Program-made: the position numbers and the translations under genes
Source: Phragmites australis
Taxonomy: Eukaryota > Streptophyta > Magnoliopsida > Poales > Poaceae
Direction: 5' to 3'
NCBI RefSeq assembly: GCF_958298935.1
Contig: NC_084932.1
Span: 8,163,501 to 8,227,500 of the forward strand
DNA length: 64,000 nucleotides
Part shown: positions 1-11,520 of the stretch, one piece after another
Layout of the letters: every line of letters starts with the position of its first letter
How positions within the stretch are numbered: the first letter of the stretch is position 1
Notes under the pieces: generated by a model
What the model saw: the letters and a program-made list of their open reading frames with translations, nothing else
Databases searched by the model: none
What the model was told of the DNA's origin: nothing

Positions 1-394
1 ACACAATAAAGAAGAAACGCCATGTGGTTCTCGCTGGTAAAAGATGCATTGTCGGAGTTGCAAACGTCGTTGATGAGGAGTTCAATCAATTCACTGAAAT
101 TCCCCCTTTTGCTACTGCAATCATGCCACGTCTTTCACTGACCGAGAAAACTCTAGACTTGCGCTCCGACCATAACAAAGGGATCCATGTCAAGAAAGCA
201 CGAAAATGGCGAATTTGAATTTGAGTGTCAAATTTGAATATTAGGTTTCAAGTTATTTTAATTTGTAATTTAATGTAAAATTTGAATTTTAGGTTTCAAG
301 TTATTTGAATTTGTAATATTAATGTCAAATTTGAATTTTAGTAAAATTTTATCTTCGCTGGATGGTCCAGCGCTCTCATTTTTGTCCTCAATGG
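1..394. other. Unassigned stretch with a 64-codon ORF
   Basis: A short open frame at 24-218 (+) ends in a Lys/Arg-rich tail (KKARKWRI). I do not recognise it, and nothing upstream in the window lets me test whether it is the end of a longer gene. It is followed by AT-rich tandem repeats. Because CACTA relics start at about 395, it may be the tail of a transposon gene, but that is inference from position only. Confidence 0.2.
228..340. repeat. AT-rich tandem repeat, about 48 bp unit, two copies plus a partial
   Basis: The motif aggtttcaagttatttTaat recurs at about 243 and 291, each copy followed by a similar AT-rich run ending in caaatttgaattt or a close variant. The two copies differ at few positions. 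There is no coding capacity. Confidence 0.6.
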
Positions 395-560
395 ATCATA
401 AGTAATAGTTGATAGGTGGTAATATTCACCCATCACTTATTAGAAGTAATAGGTGACGGGTGGTAATATTCACGCGTCACTTATTATAAATATCATAGGT
501 GATAGGTGGTACTATTTACCCATCACTTATTATAAGTAATAGGTGACGGGTGGTTGTCAT
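395..560. repeat. CACTA-type subterminal repeat cluster
   Basis: Four or more alternating direct and inverted copies of a motif like ataggtgacgggtggta and its complement-like acccgtcacttatta are packed here. Arrays of gtgacgggt-type motifs in both orientations are typical of the subterminal regions of grass CACTA (En/Spm) elements, where transposase binds. Similar arrays with recognisable element ends occur at 27015-28740. The outer end of this element was not found. Confidence 0.5.
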
Positions 561-2036
561 AGTATGATCAAATATGTATATATATGCCATGTCATTTTCC
601 CTAAATTATTTCCACTCTAGGGTTCGCTACCACCCGCTCCACTATGCCTCCAAGCCGCCCAGAGCCTCTCCACCACCCTTCGCCCTTCAGCACGCGCCTC
701 CATCATCGACCTGAGCCGCCTCCAAGCACCCGGTCGCCGCCGACGCCCTCTCCTTCGTGCCTACGACCACCCTCTGGTCCCCGCCACTCTTAGAGCCTGC
801 CACCCTCTGCTCTCCACCGCACACCTCCTCCATCGACCTTGAGTCTCCTCCGATCACCCGGCCGCCGTCAACGCCCTCTCCTCCGCGCCTCCAGTCACTG
901 CCTCCGGTCACCCTTCAACCGAGCTGACCACACCATGATCTCCCCCCACACCAAGGTGAAGCTCGCGGGCCCCTTCCCCCCTCTCTCTCTCCCTCCGCTG
1001 CTCACCTCAGGTGTTTCCCTCTTTCTTCCTAGCATGTGTTTCCCTTCTAGCTCGAGCTCACCTCAGGTGTAGGCTTGGTTTCCCTGTGCGCAGATTTAGG
1101 AATCGTGGTCGCGATCAATGTAACTTTGTTTGTCAGCTTGGGTTAGTACTTAGTAGCATAAGTTTGGGTGCAAAGTTTGAAGGGTTATTTTTGTGAGATC
1201 TGGTTGGGTCATCCAGCTGCTCAGTAGCTTCATCGATGCTTGTGGGTTGTTTGGATTTTGAATTTAATCATGACAAAATTTTTGTTAAACTAGTTTTAAA
1301 GCCTAGGTACTTAAAAACTTGCTTAGATTGGAATAAAGCTTAGATATCAAAAATTAGAGTTCGCATGCATTGTTAGTGATGTTTAGTTTTTGCCGTCGAC
1401 GCCCTCTCTTGTTAGTGATGCTTAGTTGATTATTAAGGTGAAGTTGATTGCTCTTTATAATCAGCAAAGCTCTCCATTGCATGCATTGAATGTTATAGCT
1501 TGCGAAGTGGTCACATGTCATGTACCAAAGATCAAAATTGCAATCCACGCTTTTACTGCACATATTGCACTATCTATGTTGTTTTCTACTTTTCTCCATA
1601 ATACCTCTAACTAAAGTGAGCCATATATGATGTTTTCTATGGATTTGCACAATATCAGGTGCGTGGCGAACATGCAAAAACTAGGCCAATATTTTCTTTT
1701 GAAATTCTGAAGTGTTTTGACATGTGACTATGAAGCTATACTTATTTTTTGTTTACTAAATATGCTAATTTTCCATTAATATGCTGCATATACCAAAAAG
1801 TTTACATATGTCTTTCCTTGAAACCTACTTAGTTTATCTAGAGTTTTTTTTACTATTTATTGTATTTTTATCATGAGGCAACCATAATGTCCCCCTTGTT
1901 TTCTCTCTAAATGGAGGAAGCGCAGTTTCCAAGCCAGACAACCGGTAGTAGTGCATGAGCCTGAAAGCCAATGTCACAAACATAGTGGCCGACAGATAAG
2001 GTTACCATCACGTGAATCGATGTTGATAGATAGCCT
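561..2036. other. Non-coding stretch between CACTA repeats and transposase-like ORF
   Basis: The part at 600-1010 is GC-rich with low-complexity Pro/Ser/Arg codons and imperfect internal duplication (two similar blocks containing gcctcc and gccgacgccctctcc-like runs at about 640-760 and 830-900). No long frame or domain is visible. The part at 1100-2036 is AT-rich without a supportable gene. It may be the leader and an intron of the transposase gene at 2037. Confidence 0.35.
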
Positions 2037-2830
2037 ATGGATGAAAAGGCCTTGAATAGATTTAAGAGGGTCACAGTGCTCATTGCTTGGGAGAGGGTGC
2101 CAATAACAACTAAGTTTGATGACCTCAGTGATGAAGCGAAAAGGAACTTGTTCGATAATGTTGTCAAGGAGTATTTGGAGTACCATGGAAACATGAGTGA
2201 GTGTCAGATGACCGCCGCTGTCAATGTAGCAATGAAAGCGATAGCGAAACTTCATCGAAGCTTTAAGGGCAAGCTTGTTAATCGGTACTTGGTTAAAGGG
2301 TTGGCTCCCTTCGAGAGCTATAAGCACTTGCAATAGAAATATTGGGATGTTTTTGTGCAAATAAAGAACTCAAAGTAGTTCAAAAATGAGAGTGAGAAGA
2401 AGAAGTAGCTTTGGGCTAGGAACGAGCACAACCACAGGACCGGCGCAAGCAGGTATGTGGAGAAAAGGGCGAAATGGCAGGTAGAGGATGAAAAGTTAGC
2501 CAAAGAAGGACGCGATAATCCTTGGTTGTAATTTCAGGGATGATCGCGGTCATATTTGCGTGCAAGGGGTGAGCTGTTCGAAAGCGGAGAAATCATATTT
2601 AGAAACAGCGAAACCCAGTCAATATCAGACAAAGTAAAAGAAAAGGCAGCCGAAGCTAGCCAAGGTTTTTTCATCGGGATCAGGAAACATGATATTCTCT
2701 TAGTGGCGCTGGGAATCTCGGAGCACCCAGGTCAAGTGCAAGGTGTATCCAGTTCCCAGGACTGGAAATACAGCTTTCCCAAAGACCTTGGAATGTACTA
2801 GAAGAGGAAGAGGTCGGGTGCAGTGGACGT
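2037..2830 (+). pseudogene. CACTA Transposase_24 (Ptta/En/Spm)-like ORF, broken
   Basis: One reading frame, interrupted by several stops, resembles the plant Transposase_24 (Ptta/En/Spm) accessory protein of CACTA elements. Characteristic parts in order are an N-terminal helix region with WERVP, a region like the family's K-KL-N-Y, a Lys-rich block, a segment like WARNEHNHRTGASRY, then RARGELFESGE, and near the end LLVALGISEHPGQVQGV, where the family has an ALG-x-EHGGRTRG-like motif. The first open piece is 99 codons (2037-2336) and a second is 81 codons (2556-2801). In-frame stops lie between them and at 2802. In CACTA elements this protein is made beside the TNP2 transposase and binds subterminal repeats, and such repeats lie at 395-560. 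No TNP2 gene is visible, so this copy cannot act alone. The assignment rests on remembered family pattern. Confidence 0.6.
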
Positions 2831-2989
2831 GGATGTATTGACGTAGGACATCATCCAAAAAGTTTATGCAAATATCATGTAAATGCTTGCAGTACAGGGA
2901 ATATAGATTCAGCCCAATGGAAGCAAGCCCCAAAACTGCACGGAAGAGTAGCTACGCCTCCAAAAAGATCAATCAATGAAAAATAATTA

Positions 2990-3430
2990 AGTAAGACTAA
3001 TTAAGTAAAAATAAAAAATAAATACGCTCATACATAAAGTTTCTATATTGGAGCTTGCTAATTAAATAAAATATAAAAATATAATTGGAGCTTGCTACAT
3101 ACATGAATATCATAGCTAATTTTTCTTATTCATTAAAAATCAACCATAAATATGCTCATACCTAAAGTTTCTATATTGGAGCTCGCTAATTAATTAAAAT
3201 ATAAAAATATAATTGGAGCATGCTATATACTTTAATATCATGGCTAAATTTTCTAATTCAATAAAATAAAAAAATAAATATTTGCATGCCTAAAGTTTCT
3301 ATATTGGAGTTTGCCAATTAATTAAAATATAAAAAAATATAATTAGAACTTATTATATACCTTAATTTTATGACTAATTTTTCTAATTCATTAAATATCA
3401 AAAATAAATATGATCATACATATAGCTAAT
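2990..3430. repeat. AT-rich minisatellite, about 128 bp unit, about 3.5 copies
   Basis: The core aaagtttctatattggag recurs at about 3036, 3163 and 3292 (spacing 127 and 129), each time followed by a gct/gcc-aatta-aaaatataaaaa run and later taatttttctaattcat. The unit contains no ORF. It lies directly after the CACTA transposase-like relic and is probably internal to that element. Confidence 0.75.
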
Positions 3431-3489
3431 ATAAATCAATAATAAAGATACTTTCTACCATAAACTACTAATCGAAACTTTCATATCAT

Positions 3490-4290
3490 TTAAATATAAT
3501 TGCATCTACGTTGTCTTCTTCATCTCCCTCGGTGCATTCTTCTCCTCCTGCAGCACGCATATCGCAGATGTGGTACAACGCATCATGGAGGGTGGAAGCA
3601 AACTAGAAAGGGGAGAGGGAGGTGCTGGTGGCGGCGCAAATTATGGACGATTTGGTGGTCGTGGCATGCAGCGGTGGTCATCGTTGTTATGGAGGAGGTA
3701 AGTTCGGCTACAACTACGACTACAGGTATGACTATGGCGGCTATTGTTTTGGAGGTGATCATGGTGATGGATTCTTTGGCGGCCTAGGCTTCAATCCTAG
3801 ATACGAGTGGTAAGTCGTAACTATGGTGGCACTTTTGGCGGGCGAGGCCACGGCTGGCTGTGTATGAACCGGGCCGACGTGGTGATGGAAGAGGACCTCC
3901 ACAGGGAGCTTCGATGGGCCTCATGTGCCTCGGCATCCAGTGGTCGCTACAATTAATAAAGCAACGACTGCGGCCAGCATTCCGGATGAGGCTATGGTTA
4001 ACGGTGCACTGATTGCAGCTGGAACTCCGGCAGTTGTGGTTCCAGCGGTGCAGTGTGTAACAATGGCCCCTGCTATAGTCTGCTACGATGGGTCGGTCTT
4101 GGGGCTCCACAGGCCACTGTTGTGAACACTCCTGCTGCGCCACAAGCACCCGCACTAACGGTTACGGCGACATGACAGACACAAGTACAGGGTGCTGCAG
4201 CAGCTTGTGTACTGCACAGCACGTGGCGACGATGAAGGGTCAACATGTGGCCAGCGGCTCTTGTGCAACAGCAACAGCAGGAAACGAGAT
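3490..4290 (+). pseudogene. Gly/Tyr- then Ala/Gln-rich relic, possibly retroelement gag/ORF1
   Basis: No continuous frame. Short frames encode a Gly-rich part (GGGAGGGANYGRFGGRGMQR near 3615-3680), a Tyr/Gly-rich part (YNYDYRYDYGGY near 3710-3745) and an Ala/Pro/Gln-rich part near 4110-4280. This composition is common in linker regions of retroelement gag or LINE ORF1 proteins and also in Gly-rich RNA-binding proteins. I see no zinc knuckle, RRM or other decisive motif. Call it a degenerate coding relic of uncertain origin. Confidence 0.25.
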
Positions 4291-4329
4291 GGTGCCACTT
4301 ACAATTGAGAAATTTCATTATTTGTCATG

Positions 4330-5130
4330 GGAAGGTAATGTAATTTTCTATTTGTCGTCTTATAAAATAAACTTTCTTATTTGTTACTGTTTCTAATTTT
4401 CATTCTTTTCTCGTGACTGCCGTCTATTTGACACATAGAAAAGACATACTTTTTCTCGAGGAGGACGACAGCGGCCTTGGGAGCAGCCACCGGTAGCTAA
4501 TCGAAGTTTACAAATCTTTAGATGCCGAATCTTAGAATGTGATCTTTTTGCTTCCATAGGGTATTTGGAAGAATATATCAGGAGATATGAATTTTTGAAG
4601 TTGTGTTGTTTGTAGAACATTAAGGGAGCTGCATGGTTACACTGTGACTATGATTAGGCATATCAAAAGCCAAAATTAATTTTTGTGATGAATACCAAAG
4701 TGGTAGATAATTTTCTGTAGATAATTTATGTGCTTATTTGTTATGTTTCCTATTGTAGAAAAATAGATATGAAAATAACAAGGTGATTGTACTGCAGTGG
4801 ATGTATTAGTGATGTGATTATTTTTTAATATGATTTAGTTTAATATTCACATACTTTATAACTAGAAAATATGATATATTAAGTACGGTTTCTGTATATA
4901 AGTTGTTACATATGAATATACTTCTTAGTTACAAGTTTTATGTTTTTATACCATGTGGACAACAAGTCATTTACGTATGTGGCAAGGAAACAATGCTTTT
5001 AACGTGTCTGCCCGAGATCGCTGTCCTCCTCTCCAAGGAAAAATGTGTCTTTTCTGTGGGTCAAATGAATGGCGATGATAAGAAAGGAATGAAAAATTAG
5101 AAGTAGCAGCAAATAAGTTGTAGCGAACAA
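4330..5130. mobile_element. Element with long inverted repeats, Mutator-like candidate
   Basis: The arm at about 4335-4490 is the imperfect reverse complement of about 5010-5130. Conserved blocks include tctatttgt, cttatttg-tact, ctaattttcattc, tttgac-ca-agaaaagac and gaggaggac-acagcg. The arms exceed 100 bp with an AT-rich core of about 500 bp that has no gene. Long inverted termini without coding sequence fit a non-autonomous Mutator-like element, but I could not find a 9-bp target duplication, so a hairpin-forming relic of another type is possible. The right arm abuts the truncated LTR at 5131. Confidence 0.5.
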
Positions 5131-6089
5131 ATAGATTTAAGTGAAGTTCCAATGGCTAGTTTGTAGTGTTGTGCACACCGGATGGTCTGGAGTTTATACT
5201 GCTGTTGACACCAGATCATCCAGTGTTCACAGTTTGTTGGAGTCGTTGGAGCAATGGCTAAGTCATGGGGTTAAGGCTATAAATATCCCTCCCTCTGCTT
5301 GGCCATTTGAGTGTGTTGGAGTCCAGGAAAACTCATAGACACTTGAGAAGATATCCAAGCCACCAAAGTACTTAAAGTGATCATCTAAGGCAATTAAGCA
5401 CAAGGTTAGGGAGTGATTAGTGCTAATAGGCTAAGAGAGAGTTGTTACTAACTGTTACTACCTAGAGAGAGGATTAAAGAGTGATCCTAGCTTATACCAA
5501 GTGGTACGCCGACACCTTTGAGTCTTGGTGACTCGCTGGCACCTTGGGTCTTTGTAGCTCAAGCTTGTTGATCCTTCGACTTTGTATGGAGCGGCTGCAA
5601 GACTCTTGTACAAGGACGTGGAGACCCTATCCTTGGTGGATCAAGCTCTGAACTGATGACAACAGCAAGTGATAGGAAGAGAGACTTGTGGCGAGTCTTT
5701 GCCTTGGTGCCTTGGTGGCTCAAGGACCGTGACCGGGGGCCATCCGGGAGCTATAGCCTAGGTGGGTGCTCCAACATGGACTAGAGGTGGCACTTATGCC
5801 ATAGATACCACGGGATAAAAATCCCTTATGTTGATTTTGCTCTCTCTACCTTATTTACATTTTCGCATTTACTTCTTGCAATCTATCCTTGCATATTTAC
5901 CTTCATAGAGTAGTTTGCTATGATTGACTATATGTTGTAAACCTTTCAAACGGTAGAGTAGACACACTAGATGAACCTAGAGAACATTTAGATAGAAATT
6001 AATATAGGTTTATCTTATGAAGTTTTTAGACCCGAATAGTTTTAAGTGTCCTAATTCATCCCCCTCTTAGGACATCACCGATCCTTTCA
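5131..6089 (+). repeat. 5' LTR of the gag-only element, left end missing
   Basis: The right end is set by cctttca directly before the primer-binding site. A TATA-like ctataaatatccctcc lies near 5278. Two CCGG-palindrome-type repeats (caccggatggtctgg, caccagatcatccagtg) lie near 5175-5225. The same LTR family occurs reversed at 54433-54853 plus 63106-64000, where the upstream part carries several more of these repeats. Comparison shows homology here only from about 5131, so the start of U3 is lost. Confidence 0.75.
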
Positions 6090-6105
6090 ATCGGTATCAG
6101 AGCCG
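6090..6105 (+). other. Primer-binding site (initiator tRNA-Met type)
   Basis: atcGGTATCAGAGCC follows the LTR end directly. This matches the usual plant copia primer-binding site complementary to the 3' end of initiator tRNA-Met, with one mismatch at its start (TCGG for TTGG). Confidence 0.8.
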
Positions 6106-6215
6106 AGGCTCACACCTTTCACAAGAATACGCCAATTCAGGTGGTATATGAGCCGTGTTCTCATTTTGATCAGTTAGGCTTCACTGCCTAGTGAGTTGTG
6201 CTGTCCAGGGTAGGG

Positions 6216-7918
6216 ATGGATACTGGCAGTGCTCCACATTTTGACGGTACTCACTTTCCCCGTTGCAAAATTCTAATTACTTGTTATTTGCAAGCTAAAG
6301 ATTCAGATGTTTTAAGAGTCACCGAAGAGGGGATGACGCAATGTGTCACAAACAAGGAGAGACAATTTGATGCTTTAGGCGAAGAGTATTCTTTTATCAT
6401 CTGTAAGCATTGATGCACTTAACCGAGTTTATTCTCTCACCAATGCTCATGATATTTGGACTAGTCACATTGAAATACATGAAGGCACAAAGGATGTGTG
6501 CAATGAGAAATATCGTATGCTAGTCTCTCAACTCAACTACATTAAACAACTTCCCAATGAAAGTGCTATTGATATATACTCATGTTTGAATATTCTTGTC
6601 AACGAGATCAATGGGCTAGGGTTGACGCCAATTAGAGAACATGTGGTGAGAAGAATACATCAAGCTCTTCTTCCAAAATACAAGTTGATAGTCTCCATCA
6701 TCTGTGAAAACAACAACATTAGCAAGATGACTCCAAACCAAGTTCTCGGCAAGATCACCGCTTATGAGATGATCATAAACATGAAGGTTGAAGGCTCTTC
6801 CTCATCTGATGCCAAGAACTTTGGCCTCACAAGCAATCAAGCTCCTTGCCCACACACGAAAGAAAAGATGAGAAAACAAGAGCAAGAGTCAAGCTCAAGC
6901 GAAGATGATTGTGATGAAGATGAAGAGAGCGGTGAAGAAGATGAACAAAGCATCTTAAGTGATGAAGAAATGGATCCCAAGATCGCCAAGCTCATCTCAA
7001 GATTGGACAAGAATCTCAAGAGGATCAACGCTAAGATTGATCATCCAATATCCATAAAAAACTTGGTCAACACAGTTGATCATATCAAGAAGGAGAAGAA
7101 GAACAAGAACAAGAGCAAGAGGGAGACAAGGGGAACAAGCAAAGCATTTACAAACATAGAATGATAGGTGAGTAAAGATGAAGATTTAAGCTTAAATGAT
7201 GAGAACTTCACCATCCACTCCTCTAAAAAAAGCTCTTCCTCAAAGTTGTTATCATGCAAGTCATCATCAAACAAGTGTCTTATGACCAAAGGTATGAAAA
7301 GCGATGCAAGTCATGATGAATCTGATGAGGATTCACTCTCTCAAGAAGAATTTCTTGAATTGATCAAAGAGCAACAAAGGATCTTAAAGAAATAGGCTAA
7401 AGAATGTAAGAAATTCAATGCCCTTAATGAAATTCATGCTTCTTTTGTTTCCAATTATTAACAATTGTTGAACAAATTCTAATTGCTAAACAAGGAGCAC
7501 GAAGAGCTTAAGGCAAAACTTGAGGGTATTGAATCTCAAACTATGGCTCCTTTGAAGAAATCTACCTCTCTCTTTGATTTTAATTCTAATATAGATGCTT
7601 CTAATTCTTGTGATGATTTGATTGATCTATTTAGTTCACCTCTTGGCAATCAGACATGTGTTAAGAATGTCGTAGAATCATGTAATGATCTCATTGCACA
7701 AGAAAATGATGAGCTCAAGCAAGAAGTGGAGAAGCTCAATAAGTACTTAGCAAGATTAAAGGGAAAGAATAATGTCCAAACTCCTCAAGATAACTGTAAC
7801 AACATGGAAAACAAGCTTGCGTAAGGGTCCACCGTAACATGTTTCAAGTGTCGTCAAGAAGGCCACAAGTTCTTCCAATGCAAGCAAGTCAAGAAGCAGA
7901 CCAAGGAGAAGAAAAACT
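6216..7918 (+). pseudogene. Copia-type gag with C-terminal zinc knuckle, frameshifted and with stops
   Basis: The protein starts with MDTGSAPHFDGTHF, the copia gag start pattern (family: FDG-x-NF-x-W), in one frame to about 6390. It then shifts by one base and stays in a single frame to 7918, interrupted by stops near 7165, 7393, 7460 and 7822. The UBN2/retrotransposon gag region covers about 6420-6850 (EKYRMLVSQLNYIKQLPNE, DIYSCLNILVNEINGLG, with LLPKY). An acidic, Ser-rich stretch (6880-6970), a Lys-rich stretch (7080-7130) and coiled-coil-like text follow. The zinc knuckle C-FK-C-RQEG-H-KFFQ-C is at 7840-7882 (CX2CX4HX4C). Gag would form the cytoplasmic particle. This copy cannot make it without repair. 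Confidence 0.75.
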
Positions 7919-9388
7919 GATGAATCTCTCAAACAAGACCTCCAACATCTACATCAAACCCAACTACAAGATCGAGACCAAGAGCAACCACTACAAGCTC
8001 AACAAGAAGGATAATGGCAAAGTGGTTACACATATGGTTGGGAGAAAGGATTGGAGGTGAAACCAACCATTTAGGTGCTCGAGAAAGTCATCAGTAATAT
8101 GAAGAGGTCCTAATCGGTTTGGGTTCCAAAGAAGACTTGAAGTTCACTAGACAGCTTGGGGGATTTAGAGACTTAGAACACAACATGAAGTGCATGTTCA
8201 AGCAAGAAGACAAGTGTACAAGATTGGACACATTGATGAAAACATTGATCATCATATACCCAAATCCCCATCCAAAGGTTAAGAGCTAATGGTAGCTAGA
8301 TTTTTATTTATGCATTTTGTTTGCATCTAGTACATTTGCCTTGTCTAGTATTGCATGTGCATATTTCATTTCTTTGCAATGCCTAGTGTAGGTTTTTCGT
8401 ATGGTAGGTTGCTTGTGTTTTTCTCTAACTCATGAGCACCTACATGGTTTATTAGTTGTAGATTCTTTTCATGGCACTTGTTTTCAAGTCTTTTATTTAT
8501 GTGCCATGAGTCAAATATATAGGGTAAATTTCTCATTATTATCAATGACAAGTGCATATTTCTCACAAGTATTCGACACTTGTATGAACACATTTAGGGG
8601 GAAAATATCCTGTGGATTGTGATTTTGAGACTAACATATGTTGCAAGTCATATCTTTTGTAGTCTCATAGAATAATCTACAAGTTCTCGAAGGTACGCAA
8701 TGCTTAAAGGCTTCAATTGGTATCATTGTCAAATCATTCGTATATTTAATCTACCTCCATGCATAATATGGCTTAAACTTCCTATCTTGATATATTGTTT
8801 AGTGTGCAAGTACTGTTGCATATCTACAAGTTGTTCATCACAAGTGGGTCTAATCATATGCACACACATAGAGGGAGTTTAGACCATATTATATGAGTTT
8901 CATGACTTGTGATCTATATCAATTCCTACAAGTGGTACCATCTTATTGAATCATGATTTATGAAGCTTCTCCCATTTGTTTTAATATTTTTCCTTGAATT
9001 CAACATATGTTTGTAACCTTTTTGAGATTGTTGATAAAGGGGGAGAAGTTTAGTGACCAAAGCAAGATGGCATGCCTAGGGGAAGAACAAGTAACGAAGC
9101 AAAATGCCAAGGGATGCCAAGATTGACAAAAGGGGGACAAAATTGAAGGAGCTTTTGCATAGGTCAATCAAGGTAGATAGTGGTGATAGGAGGAGAATTG
9201 TCTCCATGGCGGCCACAACAAAAGAGGGATAAAATGAAGGTAAGAATAAGGTGTGACAAAGATGAGATCTTTCCCTTACAATTGCTATCATTGTTTGTTC
9301 TTACCATACATCCAAGTAAGTAGGTAAGGCCTTGTTCCATTTACATTTGGTTTCTGGTTTTCAATTGGTATATTTTAAGTATTTGCCG
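7919..9388 (+). other. Non-coding tail of the gag-only element
   Basis: AT-rich sequence without any frame matching protease, integrase or reverse transcriptase on either strand. Two purine-rich tracts near 9037-9050 and 9127-9141 are candidates for the polypurine tract, but no LTR start (TG with similarity to 5131-6089) follows either. The sequence breaks at about 9388 against the minus-strand copia element. Confidence 0.5.
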
Positions 9389-11412
9389 TTCAGCAGATAC
9401 ACCGCGTACACCGCCTCCCCCCAAAACCTTCCAGGCACGTTTAGGCTCTTGAGGAGGGACCTCGCCATCGCCATCACGGTCCTATTCCTCTGCTCCACCA
9501 CTCCGTATTGTTGTGGCGTGTATAGCGCAGTGAGGTGTCGTTTGATCCCAGCCTCCTCGCATAACTGGATGAACTTAGCAGAGAGGAATTCGCCACCGCG
9601 ATTAATCCTCAATGTCTTGATGCGTTGCCCGCTCATGTTCTCGGCCTGTAACTTGAACTTTCTGAACATGGAGCAAGCTTGGTACTTCGACTTGATCACG
9701 AACACCCACATCCATCGTGAGTAATCATCAATAATTAGCGTAAAGTAACTATTACCGACGAGTATCGAATGTGTGATTGGCCCGTAGAGGTCAGCATGTA
9801 GCAACTCCAGTGGCTTCTCTGCCCTGAAATTTGCCACTGTTGGGAACGGCAGCCTCGCCTGCTTTGCCAGCAAACACCTGTGACATAACTCATTCGGGTG
9901 TCTGATTGGCGGCACTCCTGCCGCCATCCCCTTGTCGACAAGCAGTTTCATAGCAATGAAGTTGATGTGACCGAGCCTCGCATGCCAAAGCCACACTAGG
10001 TCTTCAAGACTGTCTAAGAGACACACCAGCGTTGCTTGATGTAGCTCAATCTTGTAGAGGCGTTTTGGAGTTTGCATCACTTTCATCAGCAACCGTGCAG
10101 GACTATTATCATACACATGTAGATGTTTAGCATCCATGATCACCTTGTGTCCAACTACGGTAATTTGTCCAGGGCTGATAATATTGCTGCACAGTCTTGG
10201 AATGTAGTAGACTTCCTGCAACAGCCACTGGTCTTTGTTCTTGCAGCTGAACACAACAGACCCTAAGCCCATGATCTATACCGTGGAGCCATCACCAAAT
10301 TTCACCTTTCTAGTGACACCTTCGTCCAGCTCTCTGAACTTCTCTTTGTCACCGGTCATGTAATTACTGGCCCCATTGTCCAGGTACCAGACCTCAGAGC
10401 TGGAGCCTCCCTCCATTGTGTCGCGCAGTTCCGACTTCACTTTCTCCTAATTTAGCATCACGGCTCCCCGTTGGTGCTGGTATTCTTGTGCTAGCTCTTC
10501 TGACACCACGAGTAGCAAGGCCAGCTCGGTGTCATCAGCACGAGTGAGATGTGTCTCTTCTTCCTTCTTCTTTGGAGCCATGCACTCATTCACGTAGTGC
10601 CCCATCTTGTGGCAGTTGAAGCACTTGATGTGGCTCTTGTTGCGGCGAACGTTGCCCGAGCCGCTCTCCTTGTCATTGCGCGACATCCCATTGCGACCAC
10701 CTCTGCCACGGCCTCTACTGCGTCCACGACCACCCCGATCGCAGTTGCTGATATCTACAGCAAGGTGGAATTTACCCTTGTTACTTGATGAGGAGTTGCC
10801 ACCATCCTTCTTCTGCCGCGCCTGCCACTCGGCCTGAGTGAATAGAAGCTGGCTGTCACCGATGCTATTGCCACCGGATGCACATGGGCGAGTACGTTCT
10901 TCAAATGCCTTAAGCCGCCCCACGGCTTCCTCGAACGACATCTTATCAAGGTCGTAGAACTGCTCGATCCTGGCGACCACACTCAGGAATCAATCCGACA
11001 CGGTGTCGAACAACTTTTTGACCAATGCAGCGTCGTCGAGCATCTCCCATAGGTTTGCATACCTGATAGACATGCTATTGAGCCTTCTGACGTACTGGTC
11101 CAGGCTCTCTCCCTCCTGCATGTTCATGGCGTTGAAGTTGCTCTTCAACGTTAGAAGCCGCGCGTTCTTGATGCGATCCGCACGAACGAACCTTGTGTTC
11201 AGACAATCCCAAACCTCCTTCGCAGTTTTCTTCCTTACCACCTGCATCAGGAGATCCTCTGGGAGCGCTTGGAAGAGATGCGATCTCGCCTTCTTGTCCT
11301 TCTTCTTGTCGACTACCGCACCGGCCACTAGCTCGATTGCTTCCCAAACGCCTTGATCTTCCATCATCGCCTGCACGCGAATCACCCAGCTTTTGTAGTT
11401 TATCGTCGTCAA
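9389..11412 (-). pseudogene. Copia gag-protease-integrase polyprotein with three stops, 3' truncated
   Basis: One frame of about 674 codons is broken only by stops at about 10990, 10447 and 10276. Gag (11412-10450) opens with NYKSWVIRVQAMMEDQGVWE (DUF4219/UBN2 type) and carries an Arg/Gly-rich run and a zinc knuckle C-FN-C-HKMG-H-YVNE-C near 10610-10650. The protease site is WYLDNGASNYM, with DNG in place of the usual D-T/S-G. The integrase has the HHCC zinc module (HARLGH, CHRCLLAKQ), the first catalytic Asp (HADLYGP) and EQRNRT. Where the family has TDRGGEF or SDRGGEF this copy reads INRGGEF, so the second catalytic Asp appears replaced by Asn. The frame is well preserved for a dead element, which suggests a fairly recent insertion and then truncation. 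Confidence 0.85.
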
Positions 11413-11520
11413 CTACGGGTACAAGAACGGCTCACCGCCGCTCTCCCACGCCACCTCGCCCTGAGGTACGATCGATAACTTCACAAGTTAGTGCTACGCA
11501 CTACGAGCTCTGATGCCAAA

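Larger units (their letters stand above)
5131..9388 (+). mobile_element. Non-autonomous copia-like LTR element, LTR plus gag, truncated
   Basis: An LTR (5131-6089) is followed at once by a primer-binding site for initiator tRNA-Met, a degenerate gag with a zinc knuckle, and about 1.4 kb without coding sequence ending in purine-rich runs (aaagggggagaag near 9037 and aaaagggggacaaaa near 9127). No protease, integrase or reverse transcriptase was found. The 3' LTR is missing: at about 9388 the sequence changes into a minus-strand copia integrase. The layout suits a gag-only derivative of SIRE/Maximus-like copia elements, with the lineage inferred only from the gag. Confidence 0.65.

Noticed and set aside
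6090..6105. ggtatcagagcc as a possible tRNA gene piece
   Set aside because: It and similar sites at 11508-11520, 15624-15637, 20210-20222 and 62568-62580 are retroelement primer-binding sites. No cloverleaf surrounds them.
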